Assembly (NCBI GenBank): GCA_021029095.1
Contig: JAJOHG010000036.1
Location: 186,001 to 250,000 of the forward strand
DNA: 64,000 nt
Origin: Phellopilus nigrolimitatus
Lineage: Eukaryota; Basidiomycota; Agaricomycetes; Hymenochaetales; Hymenochaetaceae
Direction of reading: 5' to 3'
The notes under the pieces: generated by a model
Seen by the model: only the letters and a program-made list of their open reading frames with translations
Databases searched by the model: none
Told to the model about the DNA's origin: nothing
Made by a program: the position numbers and the translations under genes
In this document: positions 53,181 to 64,000 of the stretch, piece by piece
Layout: every line of letters begins with the position of its first letter
Position numbering within the stretch: position 1 is the first letter of the stretch

Positions 53181-55876
53181 GGATAGCAGAACGAGCCAAC
53201 CGCACCATTGCGGAAGGTATCACTGCGATGCTCACTGAGGCCCAGCTAAAACCTCACTTCTGGCCTTACGCTCTTGCTGCCTTTGTCCATGTTCACAATC
53301 GCTCCCCCACCTCTGCTCTCACACAATCCACTCCCTATGAGATGTGGTACAAAGCTAAGCCCTCAGTTTCGCATCTTTGAGTATTTGGCTGCACCTCCTA
53401 TGTGCATGTCAAGAAAGATAAGCGTAAGGGGCTTCAGTCACACACCCAGAAGTGCATATTTGTTGGTTATCCTGCAAATCACAAAGGCTGGTTGTTCTGG
53501 AATCCGGACACTCAAACCGAAGTTATCAGTAGCTCTGTCAAATTTGACGAGCGGGTGTTTCCTGGAAACCACAAAACACCAGTCGACCTTCGCATTCGCG
53601 AGCCAGAGCAGTTGTCGGATCATGGGGGGGAAGGAAATGACAACGACGAAGACGATGTCGAAGTCAATTATGCTCCTCCACCTCCTCCTACCATACATGC
53701 TCCTGCTCCCGGTGCTCCACCTCACCCTCCTGCAGTTCCACCTGCTAATACACCTCCAGCAACTCCACCACGTCCTGCTGAAAAGCGCAAACGCGCTCCC
53801 TCTACCCCACATGCAGTTCCCCATCGACCTCCTCCTCCTCCTCCTGCACCACCTGCTCAACCTGAAGCTGGTCCCTCAGACGCACCCCCTGCGAGACGCT
53901 ACCCCATTCGCTCTCACAACCCTCCTGGCAAATGGTGGGTCGCAAACCCACTTCAGGATCTACCTCAGAGGCAGAATCGTATCCCTGCCATGTGCGATCC
54001 ACCAGCTCACTCTTCAGATCATGAGCGGTCGGATGTCGAAATGGAGAATGAGGAAAATGGTGATGAGTCGGACACCATTGGAGATGGACATGATGCAGAA
54101 GTAGCAGCGGAGAATGTCATGCTAGCTGGGGTCACTGAGTTTGCGCTCACCACCATTGAAGAAGCAGAGTATCTAGCATACGAAGACGCTCTAGAGTTTG
54201 TCTGCAAGATGACTAACTGCTTTGAGAGTGTCATGACTGCTTCAGAGCGCACTCAGTTTGGCCCTGAGCCAAAGCACTGGGGAGATCTTGAGAGACGTCC
54301 TGACAAAAAGAAGTGGCTTGCTGCTGCGCTTGATGAAGTCCAGTCCTTGGTTGGCAACGGCACTTTTGTCCCTGTTAAGTTGCCTCCTGGACGCAAGTCT
54401 GTTGGCAACAGATGGGTTTTTAAGCTGAAGCGTAAACCAGACGGATCAATTGACCGGTACAAAGCACGCTTGGTGGCAAAGGGCTTCTCTCAGCGACCTG
54501 GTCTTGACTTTGAGCAGACCTTCTCCCCCACTGCAAAGTGGGCTGCACTGCGTGCCATTCTGGCAATTGTAGCTTTGGAGGACCTTGAATGCATTTCAGT
54601 GGACATCTCCAATGCCTTCCTCAATGGTGAAATGGAGCATGATGTCTACATGGATGTGTTTGAAGGGTATGAGGAACTTGGACTTGGTCATCTTCCAGCT
54701 GGCTATGCACTTAAGCTAGTGAAGTCGATCTATGGTCTGAAGCAGGCTGGCCGGCAGTGGTACAAGAAGTTGGACTCAACTTTTCAGTCCATGGGATTCT
54801 ACCGAGTCAAGAGCGACAACTCCATCTGGGTCTATCGAAAAGACGATGTTCGTATCATTGTCCCTGCATATGTTGACGACATGACTATTGCAGCGAAGAC
54901 CACAGCTCAGGCTCAAAAGGTGGTTGAGGATCTGCGTAAAGTCTTCAAACTGCGGGATCTTGGTCCCACTTCTTTCCTACTTGGTGTTCACATTGAACGA
55001 GATCGGTCCAAGCATCGCCTCTGGTTGTCTCAACACCAGTATGCTGTTGATCTGCTTGAGCAATATGGGATGTCTGACTCCAAGCCAGTGTCGACTCCCA
55101 TGGATCCAAATGTCCGGTTGTCCAAGGAACAGTGCCCCAAGACTGACTGGGAACGTGCTGAAATGCGCAAGTACCCTTACTCTCAGTGCGTTGGTGCTAT
55201 CATGTATCTGGCTATCTGTACTCGGATGGACTTGGCTCATGCGGTGGGAGTTCTTGGTCGCTTCAGCTCCAATCCTGGTCTTGCACACTGGAAAGCAGCA
55301 AAACATTTAATGCGCTACATCCAGGGGACTAAGGACTTGAGGTTGTGCTATGCACCAGACCCTTCTCAGACAGAGCTGTTCACCAGCTACTGCGATGCGG
55401 ATCATGGAGGTGATCGGGATGATAAGCGGTCAACCAGCGGCATGGTTATCAAGATGGGTACTGGTGCTATCAGTTGGTCTAGTCGACTCCAAACTATTGC
55501 CACCCTCTCTACCACTGAAGCGGAGTACGTCTCTGCAGTCTCAGCTGGCCAAGAGATGATTTGGTTGCGCAACCTGCTGACAGAGTTTGGCTATGGCTTC
55601 ACTGGTGCATCAACCCTCTACACTGACAACCAGTCTGCGATGACTGTGGCCAAGAACCCTGAGCACCATGGTCGCATGAAGCACCTGGACTTGCGGTATT
55701 ATTGGCTACGCGATCAGGTGGAAGCGGGTGCTATAGACATTAAGCACCTGCCTACAGACCAGATGCCGGCGGATCTTCTCACCAAGCCTCTTGGGTGCTT
55801 GAAGGTGGAGCATCTGCGCGCGTTATCAGGATTAGAGTGATCTTGGTAGTTTAACGCTGCCAGGATCAGGTGGGAG

Positions 55877-56186
55877 TGTTGGATGCTGTGATTGCTGCAG
55901 CGTCCTAGTATATTCTTTTTCACTTCTATCTATTGTCACGGACACTTGCGGTCACTTGTAGTGTACCCTTTCTGCTTTGTGTCATGTGACTTTCGCTTTT
56001 CTGCTTACATAACTGTAGCTGTAAAGCGACGTGTCCATGGCTGAGTGCTCTTTAGACATTGCACTCATCCATTGGACACAGGTATGTACTTTGTACATTA
56101 ATAGAGACATTGCACTCATCCATTGGACACAGTCTGATTGCCTGGTGTTGAGGCTTTTCACCCCTACCCGGTCATTGCGCTCAACA
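55877..56186 (+). repeat. Family 2 LTR (3')
   Basis: 310 bp. It has two copies of the GCACTCATCCATTGGACACA motif, a 51-bp expansion relative to the 5' LTR. Confidence 0.9.
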
Positions 56187-56944
56187 TGAGAGAGGCTCTA
56201 GGCTTAAGTAAACACTCAAAAGAGCGTCACAAAGGGCAAACTAAGGCCCTGCAGTCGAGCTTCACAACCAATAGACTATCTGATCCAACAACAACCAAAT
56301 CAAATGGAATGGGTCTGAACTGTCAAGTACCAGAGCTGGCAAACCGCGCAAAACGCGACACAGAGGGGGAACGGGTGGAGCGATTGAGACGCAAATCAAC
56401 ACACACCGAGACGACGTGAACACGAGCACGTGTGTAAAAATCGCAGAGCGATCGGGCAAGAACTGAGTCCGCTATGCAGAAACGATGCAGGGAGCAGACA
56501 AACAGACAGATAGAGACTGCAAAAGTCGAAATCGATGCAGCACCCTCAATTCGAAGTCGAATCGGCCACAAGCTGATACGACGAGTGGGACCAGAGTAAC
56601 GAGACGACGTGCGAAGTTTCAGCACGATCCGTCCAGCCGATTTTGAGCGATGAGACGAAAAGCAGAGAGTGCAGATGAGAGGATGATAAGGATGGATGTG
56701 GATGCAGAGGGGTGTAGAGTGCCAGCAAGTGCGAATGGCGGCACGAAAATCGACACAAAGACGACGGACACACCACAGAACCCAACCCTGCGATTACAGC
56801 CCAATCCGAACACCCAGAACTTTGCAGTTGACAGAAACTCTTCCAGAGGGACCAGATCAACTCCGATTTGAACGAAAATCAAGGAGGATGTTGTCGACGA
56901 TGTACTGAACGTTGTTGTGAAGTTACAGCGCAAGGCTCATAACC
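56187..56944 (-). other. Family 1 leader, LTR-proximal part, with primer-binding site
   Basis: Minus-strand family 1 leader from the TSD TGAGA (56187-56191) to the primer-binding site GGCTCATAACC (56934-56944). It is continuous with 43235-43482 once family 2 is removed. Confidence 0.85.
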
Positions 56945-56961
56945 TGTGAGGCGGAGTGGTC

Positions 56962-59004
56962 TAGGGCTCACCACGAGTCCACCCGTGGGTTGACCCGGAC
57001 CCGTTGGCGGGTCACCCGTGACGAAAAAACCTCGACCCGGACCCGCCTTGACCTGGATCCGTTGGGACCTGGATCCACGGGTCCTCAGAAACCCGCGGGT
57101 GCGGGTCAAGCGGGTCGACGGTTAGTTCACGGGTTTTTGTATCATTTATTATAATACGTGTAGTAAAGACGAAAGAAATCATGGGAGCACCTGGGAGCCC
57201 AGAGAGTTTGGCCCACGTGCGATTCGAGTACCATCGGCCTTGCAAGAACGTCGAGGCTAGAATGAGCACTGCAAGAAGCGTACAACGAGGGGAGAAGGCA
57301 GAAGCGGCTCGGGCACGAACATGGACGTCATCGAGTACTTTGTTGCACCGTCCATGAACGTGTCGCCCGATGCGTCTGGAAGAGAAGGTGAGTTAGAAAG
57401 ATAGGTGACGCGAAAGGACAGGCCGAGAGGACCGACCTTGTACTCCATCGTGAACTCGCCCTTTCCCTGTGTCTGTCCGCGCAGCTGGCTCGAGTATCCG
57501 AACATGTTGTTCAGTGCCACCTCTGCCGTCACCGTGAACTCGTCGTCGTGCACCTCGCTGTCCAGGATCGTCCCCCGCCGGGACGTGACACCGCCGATCA
57601 CACTGCCTAAAAGCAATCGTCAGCGCCAGCCAGCCAACAAGAGAAAAACCCGCAAAAAAGAAAGAAAGAAAAAACGCTACGCACTCTGGAATTCGACGGG
57701 CGCGACGACCTCGACGGTCATGATCGGCTCGAGGATCACCGACTGCGTTTTGGCGTAGTTCTCGCACAGGGCCACGATCGTGCAGACGTGGAAGGCAAGT
57801 TCGGATGAGTCGACGACGTGGAACGTGCCGTCCTTGAGCACGAAGCGGATGCTCGTGATCGGCGCGCCGCACAGCGAGCCCTTCAAAATCGCAGCCTTGA
57901 AGCCCTTCTCGATGCTGGGAATGTACTGCTCCCGCTCATGACGATGTTCTCGAACTCCGTGTCGCGCCCCGTCTCGGGGCGCTCTCCATCGGCTCGAAGT
58001 AGCCCGCGATGCGCGCGAACTGGCCCGCGCCGCCCGTCTGCTTGCGGTGCGTGTATACGAACTCGCAGCGCCGCGTCGGCGTCTCGCGGTACGCGACCTG
58101 CGGGCGGCCCGTTAAAACACTTGACGCCGTACTCGCGGCGCATGCGCTCGACGTACACCTTGAGGTGCAGCTCGCCCATGCCCGACACGATCGTCTCCTT
58201 GCTCTCGTGGTCGATGTGCACGCGGAACGTCGGGTCCTCGCGCTGGAAGCGCTGCAGCGCACACGAGAAGTTCGGCGTCTCCTGCCCGACGGGCTTCAGC
58301 GCGAGCGACACGACCGGCTTGGGCACGAACACGGACGTCATCGAGTACTTCGTCGCGCCGTCCATGAACGTGTCGCCCGACGCGCACTTGACGCCGAAGA
58401 TCGCGCAGATCTCGCTGGCCCGATCGACTCGATGTCCTCCATCTCGTTGCTGTGCATGCGCACGAGCTGCAGCACCTTGACCTTCTTGCTCGTGCGCGTG
58501 TGGAAGATGTGCTGCGCCTTCTTCAGGCTGCCCTGGTACACGCGCATGTACGTCAGCTGCCCGAAGCGGCTCTCCTCGAGCTTGAACGCGAGCGCGACGA
58601 GCGGCGCCTCTGCCGCGGGCACAAGCGCGACCGGCGGTGCGGAGAGCGGCAGCGTCACGTCGTGCGCGACCACGCGCATTTCGGCCGGAGGTACGCGCAC
58701 ACGCCGTCGAGCAGCAGCTGCGCTGCCGTGTTCTTGATCGCGGACCCGATGGACGCCGCCAGTGTAGTAGAGGATGTGCTCGGTGAGCGTCGTCTTGCCC
58801 AAGTCGATGTGCGTGGACACGCCGATGTTGCGCTGCTTGCGCAAGGGGACCCGCGGGTATTGAAAAATCACAAAATCTCGACCCGGACCCGTGACAATCC
58901 ATTTCCCACGGATCACCCGTCAACGGGTGATCCGTGAATACGGATCTGTAGTCCGGGTTTGGTCACGGGTCCTCACGGGTTTTAAGGACTCGTGGTGAGC
59001 TCTA
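56962..59004. mobile_element. Gene-carrying (Pack-type) hAT element, 2,043 bp
   Basis: The TIRs are 19 bp, TAGGGCTCACCACGAGTCC on the left and its reverse complement with one mismatch on the right. An 8-bp TSD GAGTGGTC lies at 56954-56961 and 59005-59012 inside a family 1 LTR. The subterminal regions (about 56962-57150 and 58850-59004) share the CCCGGACCC-rich structure of the 431-bp MITE. No transposase is encoded. The interior is derived from an elongation factor G gene, with intron sequence, so this is DNA-level capture followed by transposition. Confidence 0.92.
57200..58850 (-). pseudogene. Mitochondrial elongation factor G (MEF1/EFG1) fragments captured in hAT element
   Basis: mtEF-G drives ribosomal translocation in mitochondria. 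On the minus strand: [20 protein letters not shown] (G1/P-loop with Leu where family members have Ser), [10 protein letters not shown], then a jump past most of the GTPase domain to [100 protein letters not shown], then [19 protein letters not shown], an intron of about 70 bp, and [20 protein letters not shown] to KGEFTMEYK. Several frameshifts occur (near 58740, 58420, 58130, 57930). The [15 protein letters not shown] segment appears twice (57307-57380 and 58316-58390, similar but not identical), so two pieces or paralogues were joined. Confidence 0.88.
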
Positions 59005-59273
59005 GAGTGGTCTCACAACAAACACAGACAGTGACCTGAGTCCAATGGATGAGTGCAAAAGATAGTATATTAAGGAAACTAAACATGCCTGAGTCCAATG
59101 GATGAGTGCAAAAGATAGAGAGCACCATCCATGGACTCTGCCGCTTCAAGGGAAGCATTACATAATACATCAACATGTCAGGTGACGCAGAACAACAAGT
59201 CAGGAGTTCAAGTCACCTGGTACGCAAAATAATAAAAGGAAATAAAGTGTCCAAGATCATACTATATCCAATA

Positions 59274-59497
59274 TGAGTTCTAATATATACTAAAGCAAAT
59301 GGCAAGGTTTGACTGAGGAAAAAAAGGAATCGTAACTTGCCATGCGCAGCAATGGCCCACAACCAAAGTAGTTACATTTATGTTAGCCAAAAGTGGCTGC
59401 ATTAAAAGTGTACGGGAAATCATCTAGTTACGGCTACTTGGACTCGATACATTTTCCAGCACAAGCAAACATCTGGCTGTGTACACATAGTGTTTAG
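59274..59497. other. Spacer at right edge of the transposon island
   Basis: About 220 bp without recognised features apart from the short similarity to the 35.8-kb region near 59325-59358. Confidence 0.4.
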
Positions 59498-60539
59498 TCA
59501 TGCAAGTTTGGAGACAACAATCATTTCCTGAAAGTCTGCAAGCGTTAACGTCGGATGATTGTGCGATGACGAAGAAGAGAAAAATGTGAGCATTTCAACA
59601 ATCTAAAATGGAATCAGATCTAGAACAAAGCGATAGTAAAACGGAAAGCCCTACTTCCTCAGCTGTGATCTTTTCTTTGATCGAAGCAGCAGCTCGTGCG
59701 ACGTCCTTTATCGACAAATGCATTTTAGCTAGCTGCTTGAAATCGGTTTCTCCACGAGCGTCCTTTGGCGTATCAGGAAAGAAAAGAGCAAATGCGGTGC
59801 GAGCTTCGTTCTCCTGGCGGGCAGTAAGGCTGGACAGGCCAACAGAACCATCCATATTGGTGTCAGACACACCCGAAGGCTTTTTAAGGAGGGATTTCCG
59901 TGAATGTGGGTCAGCTACAGATCGACGAGAGCCGCGCGACCTATTTCTCGGGCTCGGGAAATATTCATCTTCAGAGGAATCGCTTCCGTACGCGATCGAA
60001 TGGGCCGCGGGAGAATCAGACCGCGGTTGCTCGCCTCTACTGCTTTCCTGTTGACGCAGAGAAGCCGGAAGAAGTGCAGCACAGACAGCACGCCAGTCCT
60101 TTCTATCCACTACTTCTTCATGTATTCCTGGCATGGCCTCGAACTGATCGGAGGTGGTGTGCCAGCCCGAGGCAGCATTCGTGAAGACATCCAGGATTTC
60201 AGCGTCGTCGGGAGGGAGGTCAAGAAGCTGAAGAGCGCGCGGGATGAGAGATAAATGGATATGCGTAATCTGATCGAAGCCATTGTGCTCGTTGCTGTCC
60301 TCCGCTATGAAACCAGCACCTGCATCCTCTGAATTGTCGTACACGAAACCACCTGCCTCCCGTTCGACTGCACTTTGTCCGGTCCGACGACGCTTCAGCG
60401 GCCTCTGAGGCATTTCACATTCCGCCTCTAAAACTGCACGATCGAAAGCACGATCGATGAGTTCAAGAGTGCTCTGAGGAAGTGTCGAGACAGTCTCATC
60501 TGCATCGTGATGCATGGCAGTCGGTGGGAAAGGAGTCAC
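59498..60539 (-). CDS. EF-hand-like conserved fungal protein
   Basis: About 330 residues in two exons. The start at 60539 (MTPFPPTAMHHDADE; the Met at 60515 is an alternative). The N-terminal part is acidic and contains a basic patch RPLKRRRTG, a possible nuclear signal, then FDQITHIHLSLIPRALQLLD and a serine-rich stretch with KKPSGVSDTNMDGS. The C-terminal part, TARQENEARTAFALFFPDTP and KITAEE, splices exactly (intron 59603-59654, 52 bp) to IVEMLTFFSSSSHNHPTLTL and ADFQEMIVVSKLA, stop 59498-59500. The spacing of helix, loop and TLADF resembles a calmodulin-like EF-hand pair, but the loops lack a full set of calcium ligands. Role unknown. It is divergent from TRM4 across a very short gap. Confidence 0.7.
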
Positions 60540-60588
60540 CTGCCAGATGCGGCATTATGATTCTCTCTTCTTGAAGCCGACCGTCAGC

Positions 60589-63451
60589 ATGGCCAGGACT
60601 AAGGTCAAAAACATATCGTCTTCATTGTTCGCAGGACACTGAAATCATTTCTTAGAAAAAAGGTAAGCGGAGAGACACGCAGTGGACAAATCGGAACGAT
60701 GAGCTGGAGATGTCCAACGAGCGCTTCGAGAAGTACTATCAGGCCCAGCAAATTCTGCCTGCCGCAGAATGGGACTCATTTATGCAAGCCTTGCGTCAGC
60801 CGTTGCCGTCCACTTTTCGCATTGCTGGAAATCGCCAGATGAAGGACGTTCTCAACGAAGCTATCAAAAATACGTTCGTTCCTCAGCTCGAAGCCGGCAG
60901 TTTCGACGGCGAGCCTCTTCCAGTTCCCCGTCCCATCACTTGGTATCCGCAAGGGCTCGCGTGGCATCTTAACGTCCCTCGCAAGGAGCTTAGAAGATCA
61001 CCTGAATATAAGCGCTTCCACTCGTTCCTCGTTTACGAGACGGAAGTCGGCAACATCTCTAGGCAAGAGGCTGTTAGCATGATTCCTCCGCTCTTTCTGG
61101 ATGTACGTCCTTGCCATGCTGTAGTCGACCTTTGCGCCGCTCCGGGATCGAAGACTTCTCAGCTTCTTGAGGCGATGGATCCCCCTTCAGGCATTCTTAT
61201 TGCGAACGATGTAGACCACAAGCGTGCACAGCTACTCGTACATACATCTGCTCGACTCCCCTCCCCTGCCTTAATGGTCACCAATCTCGATGCGTCTGTT
61301 TTTCCCTCACTTAAATATGAGGATAAGCCTCTTCGCTACGACAGAATTCTTGCAGACGTGCCCTGCAGCGGTGATGGTACTATTAGAAAAAATGTCGGCA
61401 TATGGAGGAGCTGGAGTCCGATGGAGGGAAATGGGCTGCATGCGTACGTACATCACTCCGTATCAGGACCGAGGGAGTTCTTCATTCATATTCAGATTGC
61501 AACTACGCATACTCCAGCGCTCTATGCGCATGGTCAAGAGCGACGCGAGCTCAGTCCAAGACAAACCGCGCATTGTTTACTCAACTTGCTCGCTCAATCC
61601 GGTTGAGAATGAAGCTGTTATCGCTGCAGCTTTGAATACTGTCCCAGGCAAGTCAAATTCAATCTTCTTGTTTATAACTCATTATGAACATCTGTTTTAC
61701 CTCTCCATTCTTTTGGGAAGGCTTCGAACTCGTCGATGTGTCAAAGACACTTCCGAATCTCGCCCGCCGTTCTGGACTGACAACATGGCTACCTGCCATT
61801 AATCGGGATGCCGATATGCCCTACGCCTCTTATGAGGATTATTGCACGAGTTTGACTTCGTCTATCACCCTCGCGGATGGAAGTACCGATTCGCCGAACA
61901 TCGAGGGAAGAGAAAAGGACGAGTCAAACAAACATAAGGGCAAGGGGATTGCGAAGGGCCGAGGAAGGGAGGGAGTAGTGCGTAACAGGATGCTCGCAAC
62001 TCACTGGCCACCTGCCAATGTGGCCGAGCTTGGTCTGGAACGCTGGTAAGTACAGCTTTCAAATGACAAACCCTCAAAACTATTTGACAAATTTCTAATA
62101 TGCTGAGCATGCTACAGCATGCGGATATATCCTCATTTGCAGGACACTGGAGGATTCTTTGTTGCAGTACTTGAACGAACCAACTCCCCTGCGTGTAATG
62201 CAGCTCGACCCAAAACAGAGGGAAAGAGGCCCATTCTTTCGGAGGATGTGTCTACAAATGGCGAAAATGTTGGGCCTGTCGAAGGCCCTGTTACAAAGAA
62301 GGCTCGTCTCATCAAGGATGTTGTTAGCAGGACCGATGGTATGGATGGGACTAGTCAGCAAAAAGAGGTTTACGCAGAAGAACCATCAGGCGAAACTGGC
62401 GGAACATTCAAAGAAAATCCCTTCACGTTCATCTCTGCTGATGAGCCGAGTCTTGTTTCATGCATGTCCGTCTTTTCTTTCTTCTGTTCGCTGTTGTCGC
62501 TCATTATTATACCGTGTGCAGAGAAAAACTCAATCTTGCACCGGCATTCCCTCGGGCAAATCTATACGTTCGAAACCCGGAAGGCACGCCTGTTCGTTCT
62601 CTCTATCTTGTCAACGACGTCGTCAAAACGGTCATGTCACAGACCGACTATGCAAAGATCCGACTCGTCAGTGCCGGCGTTAAGCTTTTCGGGCGATCGG
62701 AACTCGCCACTGCGAAGGGCCCACTGTCCGCACAGCATGAGAGTCAAGAATCAGCGAAGACGCAGTTCCGTGTGCTAAGCGAGGGCTTGCTCGCGCTCCT
62801 CCCATACCTTGATCAGGAGTCGCTAATAGATGGTGACGCGAAGGCGATGCGAATCTTTCTCGAGACGTACTACCCGCTCTGCTCTTCGTTTGAGCAGCCA
62901 TTTAAGTCATCAATTGAAAACAAGGGTATGTTCAGCGATGCCTGACTTTTCATTTCATTTCCATGTTCTTCTTGCAGCGGAAGTGCTTAGTTTTCTTTTT
63001 GTAATCAGTTTTAGGAAGCCATATTGTACGCTTCAGATCCGGAGAGTACGGAAGTACAAGGTATGCATATACAGGCCACGCACGATATTCTGACTCTGCT
63101 CACATTCTCTCCAGCCTCTCGCACGACCTTTTCCTCCCGCTGTGGAAATCAGATGTTTCTGTGAGCCTGATGATTGATAAAAAAGCGAAAAGGTCCGTTT
63201 CTGGTGTCAGTTGCTCTAGAGATGCTAATATTTGAAAATATAGCGCACTTAGTCTGCGGCTTTTCGGGGAGGATATCACGGTGGCGGGTCGTCAGGCTTT
63301 GAAGCAACTAGATGAAAAGAAGGCTAAGAAAGGAGCTCAGGCCATTTTAGTTGACGAGGGGCCAGGGACTGGTGTCGAAGATACGGAGGATGCAGACGAA
63401 ATGGACGACGCTGCTGATGCAAGTGTTACGCATACCACCAACGATCTATAA
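60589..63451 (+). CDS. TRM4: tRNA (cytosine-5)-methyltransferase TRM4/NCL1 (NSUN2 family)
   Basis: SAM-dependent nucleolar/nuclear enzyme making m5C at several tRNA positions. The main exon reads ERFEKYYQAQQILPAAEWDS, FMQALRQPLPSTFRIAGNRQ, the SAM-binding motif VVDLCAAPGSKTSQLLEAMD, ILIANDVDHKRAQLL, and the two catalytic motifs DVPCSGDGTIRKN and YSTCSLNPVENEAV, the Cys pair used by RNA m5C enzymes. It continues LPNLARRSGLTTWLPAIN, MRIYPHLQDTGGFFVAVLER, and a C-terminal domain (LVSAGVKLFGR, GPLSAQHESQ) to TNDL and TAA at 63449-63451. About seven introns are present. In-frame residues WTNRNDELEM lie upstream of the Met at 60710, so the true start is upstream; ATG 60589 (MARTK) with an intron to about 60682 is the best candidate, though its donor is weak. 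Looks intact. Confidence 0.88.
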
Positions 63452-63597
63452 AGGTGTAGCAATAAAAGGACACACTCATGTTGTACTTAGAGAATAGACA
63501 GCGACGTTATATTATGGATCATTATACAGCAACAGCACGATTAAGCGAAAGTGCAAGTAACGATACACTCTTTGACTAAGTTCGCAAAATATTCATT

Positions 63598-64000
63598 TCA
63601 CAATGTCGTCAGAAGCGACTGGATCCAAGGGTTTCCTTCAATGCGCGTACGATATTTTTCAACGCACTCCTTCAAGACGGCGATGTCTTTTTCTACTTCG
63701 TCACCCTCCATGACAATATCATCTCCATCCTGTCCGCTATTTGCACAACGGGAAGCCCATGCTTGAAGCATCTCTTCGATGATCTTGCTACCTTCATCAG
63801 TCACTTCCTGAGGCAATCTGGATGCTCCGTCATGTTCGCCACCAAAGTCTTCCAATTCGTCAGCCTTTTTCTTGGCGAGCTGATCATCGAACCGGGTTTG
63901 TTAGAGTACAGAGAGCGATGCAGCTTGTTGACTCACTTTTACGACACTTTCTGGAAAATTCGCAAGCTCTGCAACGTGAATTCCGAAGCTCTGATCGCAT
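63598..64000 (-). CDS. MSH2: DNA mismatch repair protein MSH2, C-terminal end
   Basis: MSH2 pairs with MSH6 or MSH3 to recognise mismatches. Only the last two exons are in view. Exon one, entering from the right edge, reads [20 protein letters not shown], the highly conserved end of the MutS ATPase region. After an intron (GTGAGTC...GATCAG, about 63882-63940) the C-terminal helices read [40 protein letters not shown] and [19 protein letters not shown] with stop 63598-63600. This matches the clamp-end helices where MSH2 contacts its partner. It is convergent with TRM4, with 146 bp between stop codons. Confidence 0.85.

Larger units (their letters stand above)
50898..55840 (+). pseudogene. Family 2 copia Gag-Pol, disrupted
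   Basis: Starts MSPPSKLFDFDKLTSSNYAS. Gag is shorter than in family 1: AWDDKELRDAKYTLETLDDE runs straight into LGSVALIRALRRDEF, with about 80 central residues missing. A zinc knuckle CAFCDKDNHSTDTC follows. The 191-bp element interrupts DFTDPTS/PLLSN, and the MITE interrupts HQNGIA/ERANRT; both junctions would be in frame without the insertions. An in-frame TGA at 53378-53380 stands where family 1 has Arg (SHFRVFGC), consistent with CGA to TGA. Beyond it the frame is open: RT with YVDDM (about 54868), RNase H (YCDADHGGDRDDKRSTSG, STTEAEYVSA) and the end LRALSGLE. Not autonomous now. Confidence 0.9.
43483..56186 (+). mobile_element. Family 2 Ty1/copia retrotransposon with three nested insertions
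   Basis: LTRs 43483-43741 and 55877-56186 start TGTTGG and end CAACA. Flanked by TGAGA at 43478-43482 and 56187-56191, so it inserted into the leader of a minus-strand family 1 element. Inside it lie a complete family 1 element (44541-50677, TSD AGGGG), a 191-bp tRNA-like element (51614-51804, TSD ACCTC) and a hAT MITE (52750-53180, TSD GGATAGCA). Without these the element is about 5.9 kb. Confidence 0.88.
56945..59273 (-). repeat. Family 1 LTR (5' LTR of minus element) split by hAT element
   Basis: LTR pieces 56945-56961 and 59013-59273 sum to 278 bp once the hAT element and one TSD copy are removed. This is the 5' LTR of the minus element whose body is 41662-43482. Confidence 0.9.

Overview
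This window is nuclear DNA from a filamentous basidiomycete, most likely an Agaricomycete. The genes carry many short introns (about 50-70 bp, GT-AG). The recognisable proteins (MFS and MATE transporters, GH51 arabinofuranosidase, Sam50, Trm4, Msh2) are fungal in type. Ty1/copia retrotransposons are abundant.

The layout has three parts. (1) Bases 1-14,605 are an ordinary gene block: an MFS transporter (cut by the left edge), a MATE-type transporter, a secreted GH51 alpha-L-arabinofuranosidase, mitochondrial SAM50, a 99-residue two-exon protein, and a chymotrypsin-fold protein with a readable His/Asp/Ser triad but one apparent frameshift. (2) Bases about 15,100-59,273 are a transposon and pseudogene island. 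Its left half (15.1-34.2 kb) is a run of broken, still intron-bearing copies of housekeeping genes: importin beta, LAA1/HEATR5, a P-type Ca-ATPase, an HDHD2-like phosphatase, RVB1, an ASX-homology protein, HUS1 and a mucin-like membrane protein. Its right half is nested mobile elements. (3) Bases 59,498-64,000 return to intact genes: an EF-hand-like protein, tRNA m5C methyltransferase TRM4/NSUN2, and the MSH2 C-terminus (cut by the right edge).

Two copia families are present. Family 1 has 278-bp LTRs and a single Gag-Pol ORF of about 1,500 residues. It has two copies with uninterrupted ORFs (19,881-25,962 minus; 44,541-50,677 plus) and several fragments. Family 2 (43,483-56,186) is disrupted. 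Target-site duplications date the nesting. Family 2 sits in a minus-strand family 1 leader (TSD TGAGA). An intact family 1 copy sits in the family 2 leader (TSD AGGGG). A 191-bp tRNA-like element (TSD ACCTC) and a 431-bp hAT-type MITE (8-bp TSD) sit in the family 2 ORF. A 2,043-bp hAT-type element carrying fragments of a mitochondrial elongation factor G gene sits in a family 1 LTR (8-bp TSD). A related hAT end next to an HSP90 fragment lies at 36.2-37.2 kb. A composite family 1 insertion (TSD CAAGT) splits the LAA1 fragment.

The most noteworthy items are the gene-capturing hAT elements (Pack-type, apparently little described in fungi), the 191-bp tRNA-like element with two sequence-identical copies and LTR-like 5-bp TSDs, the composite inverted retrotransposon, and a 64-bp perfect palindrome at 29,033-29,096.
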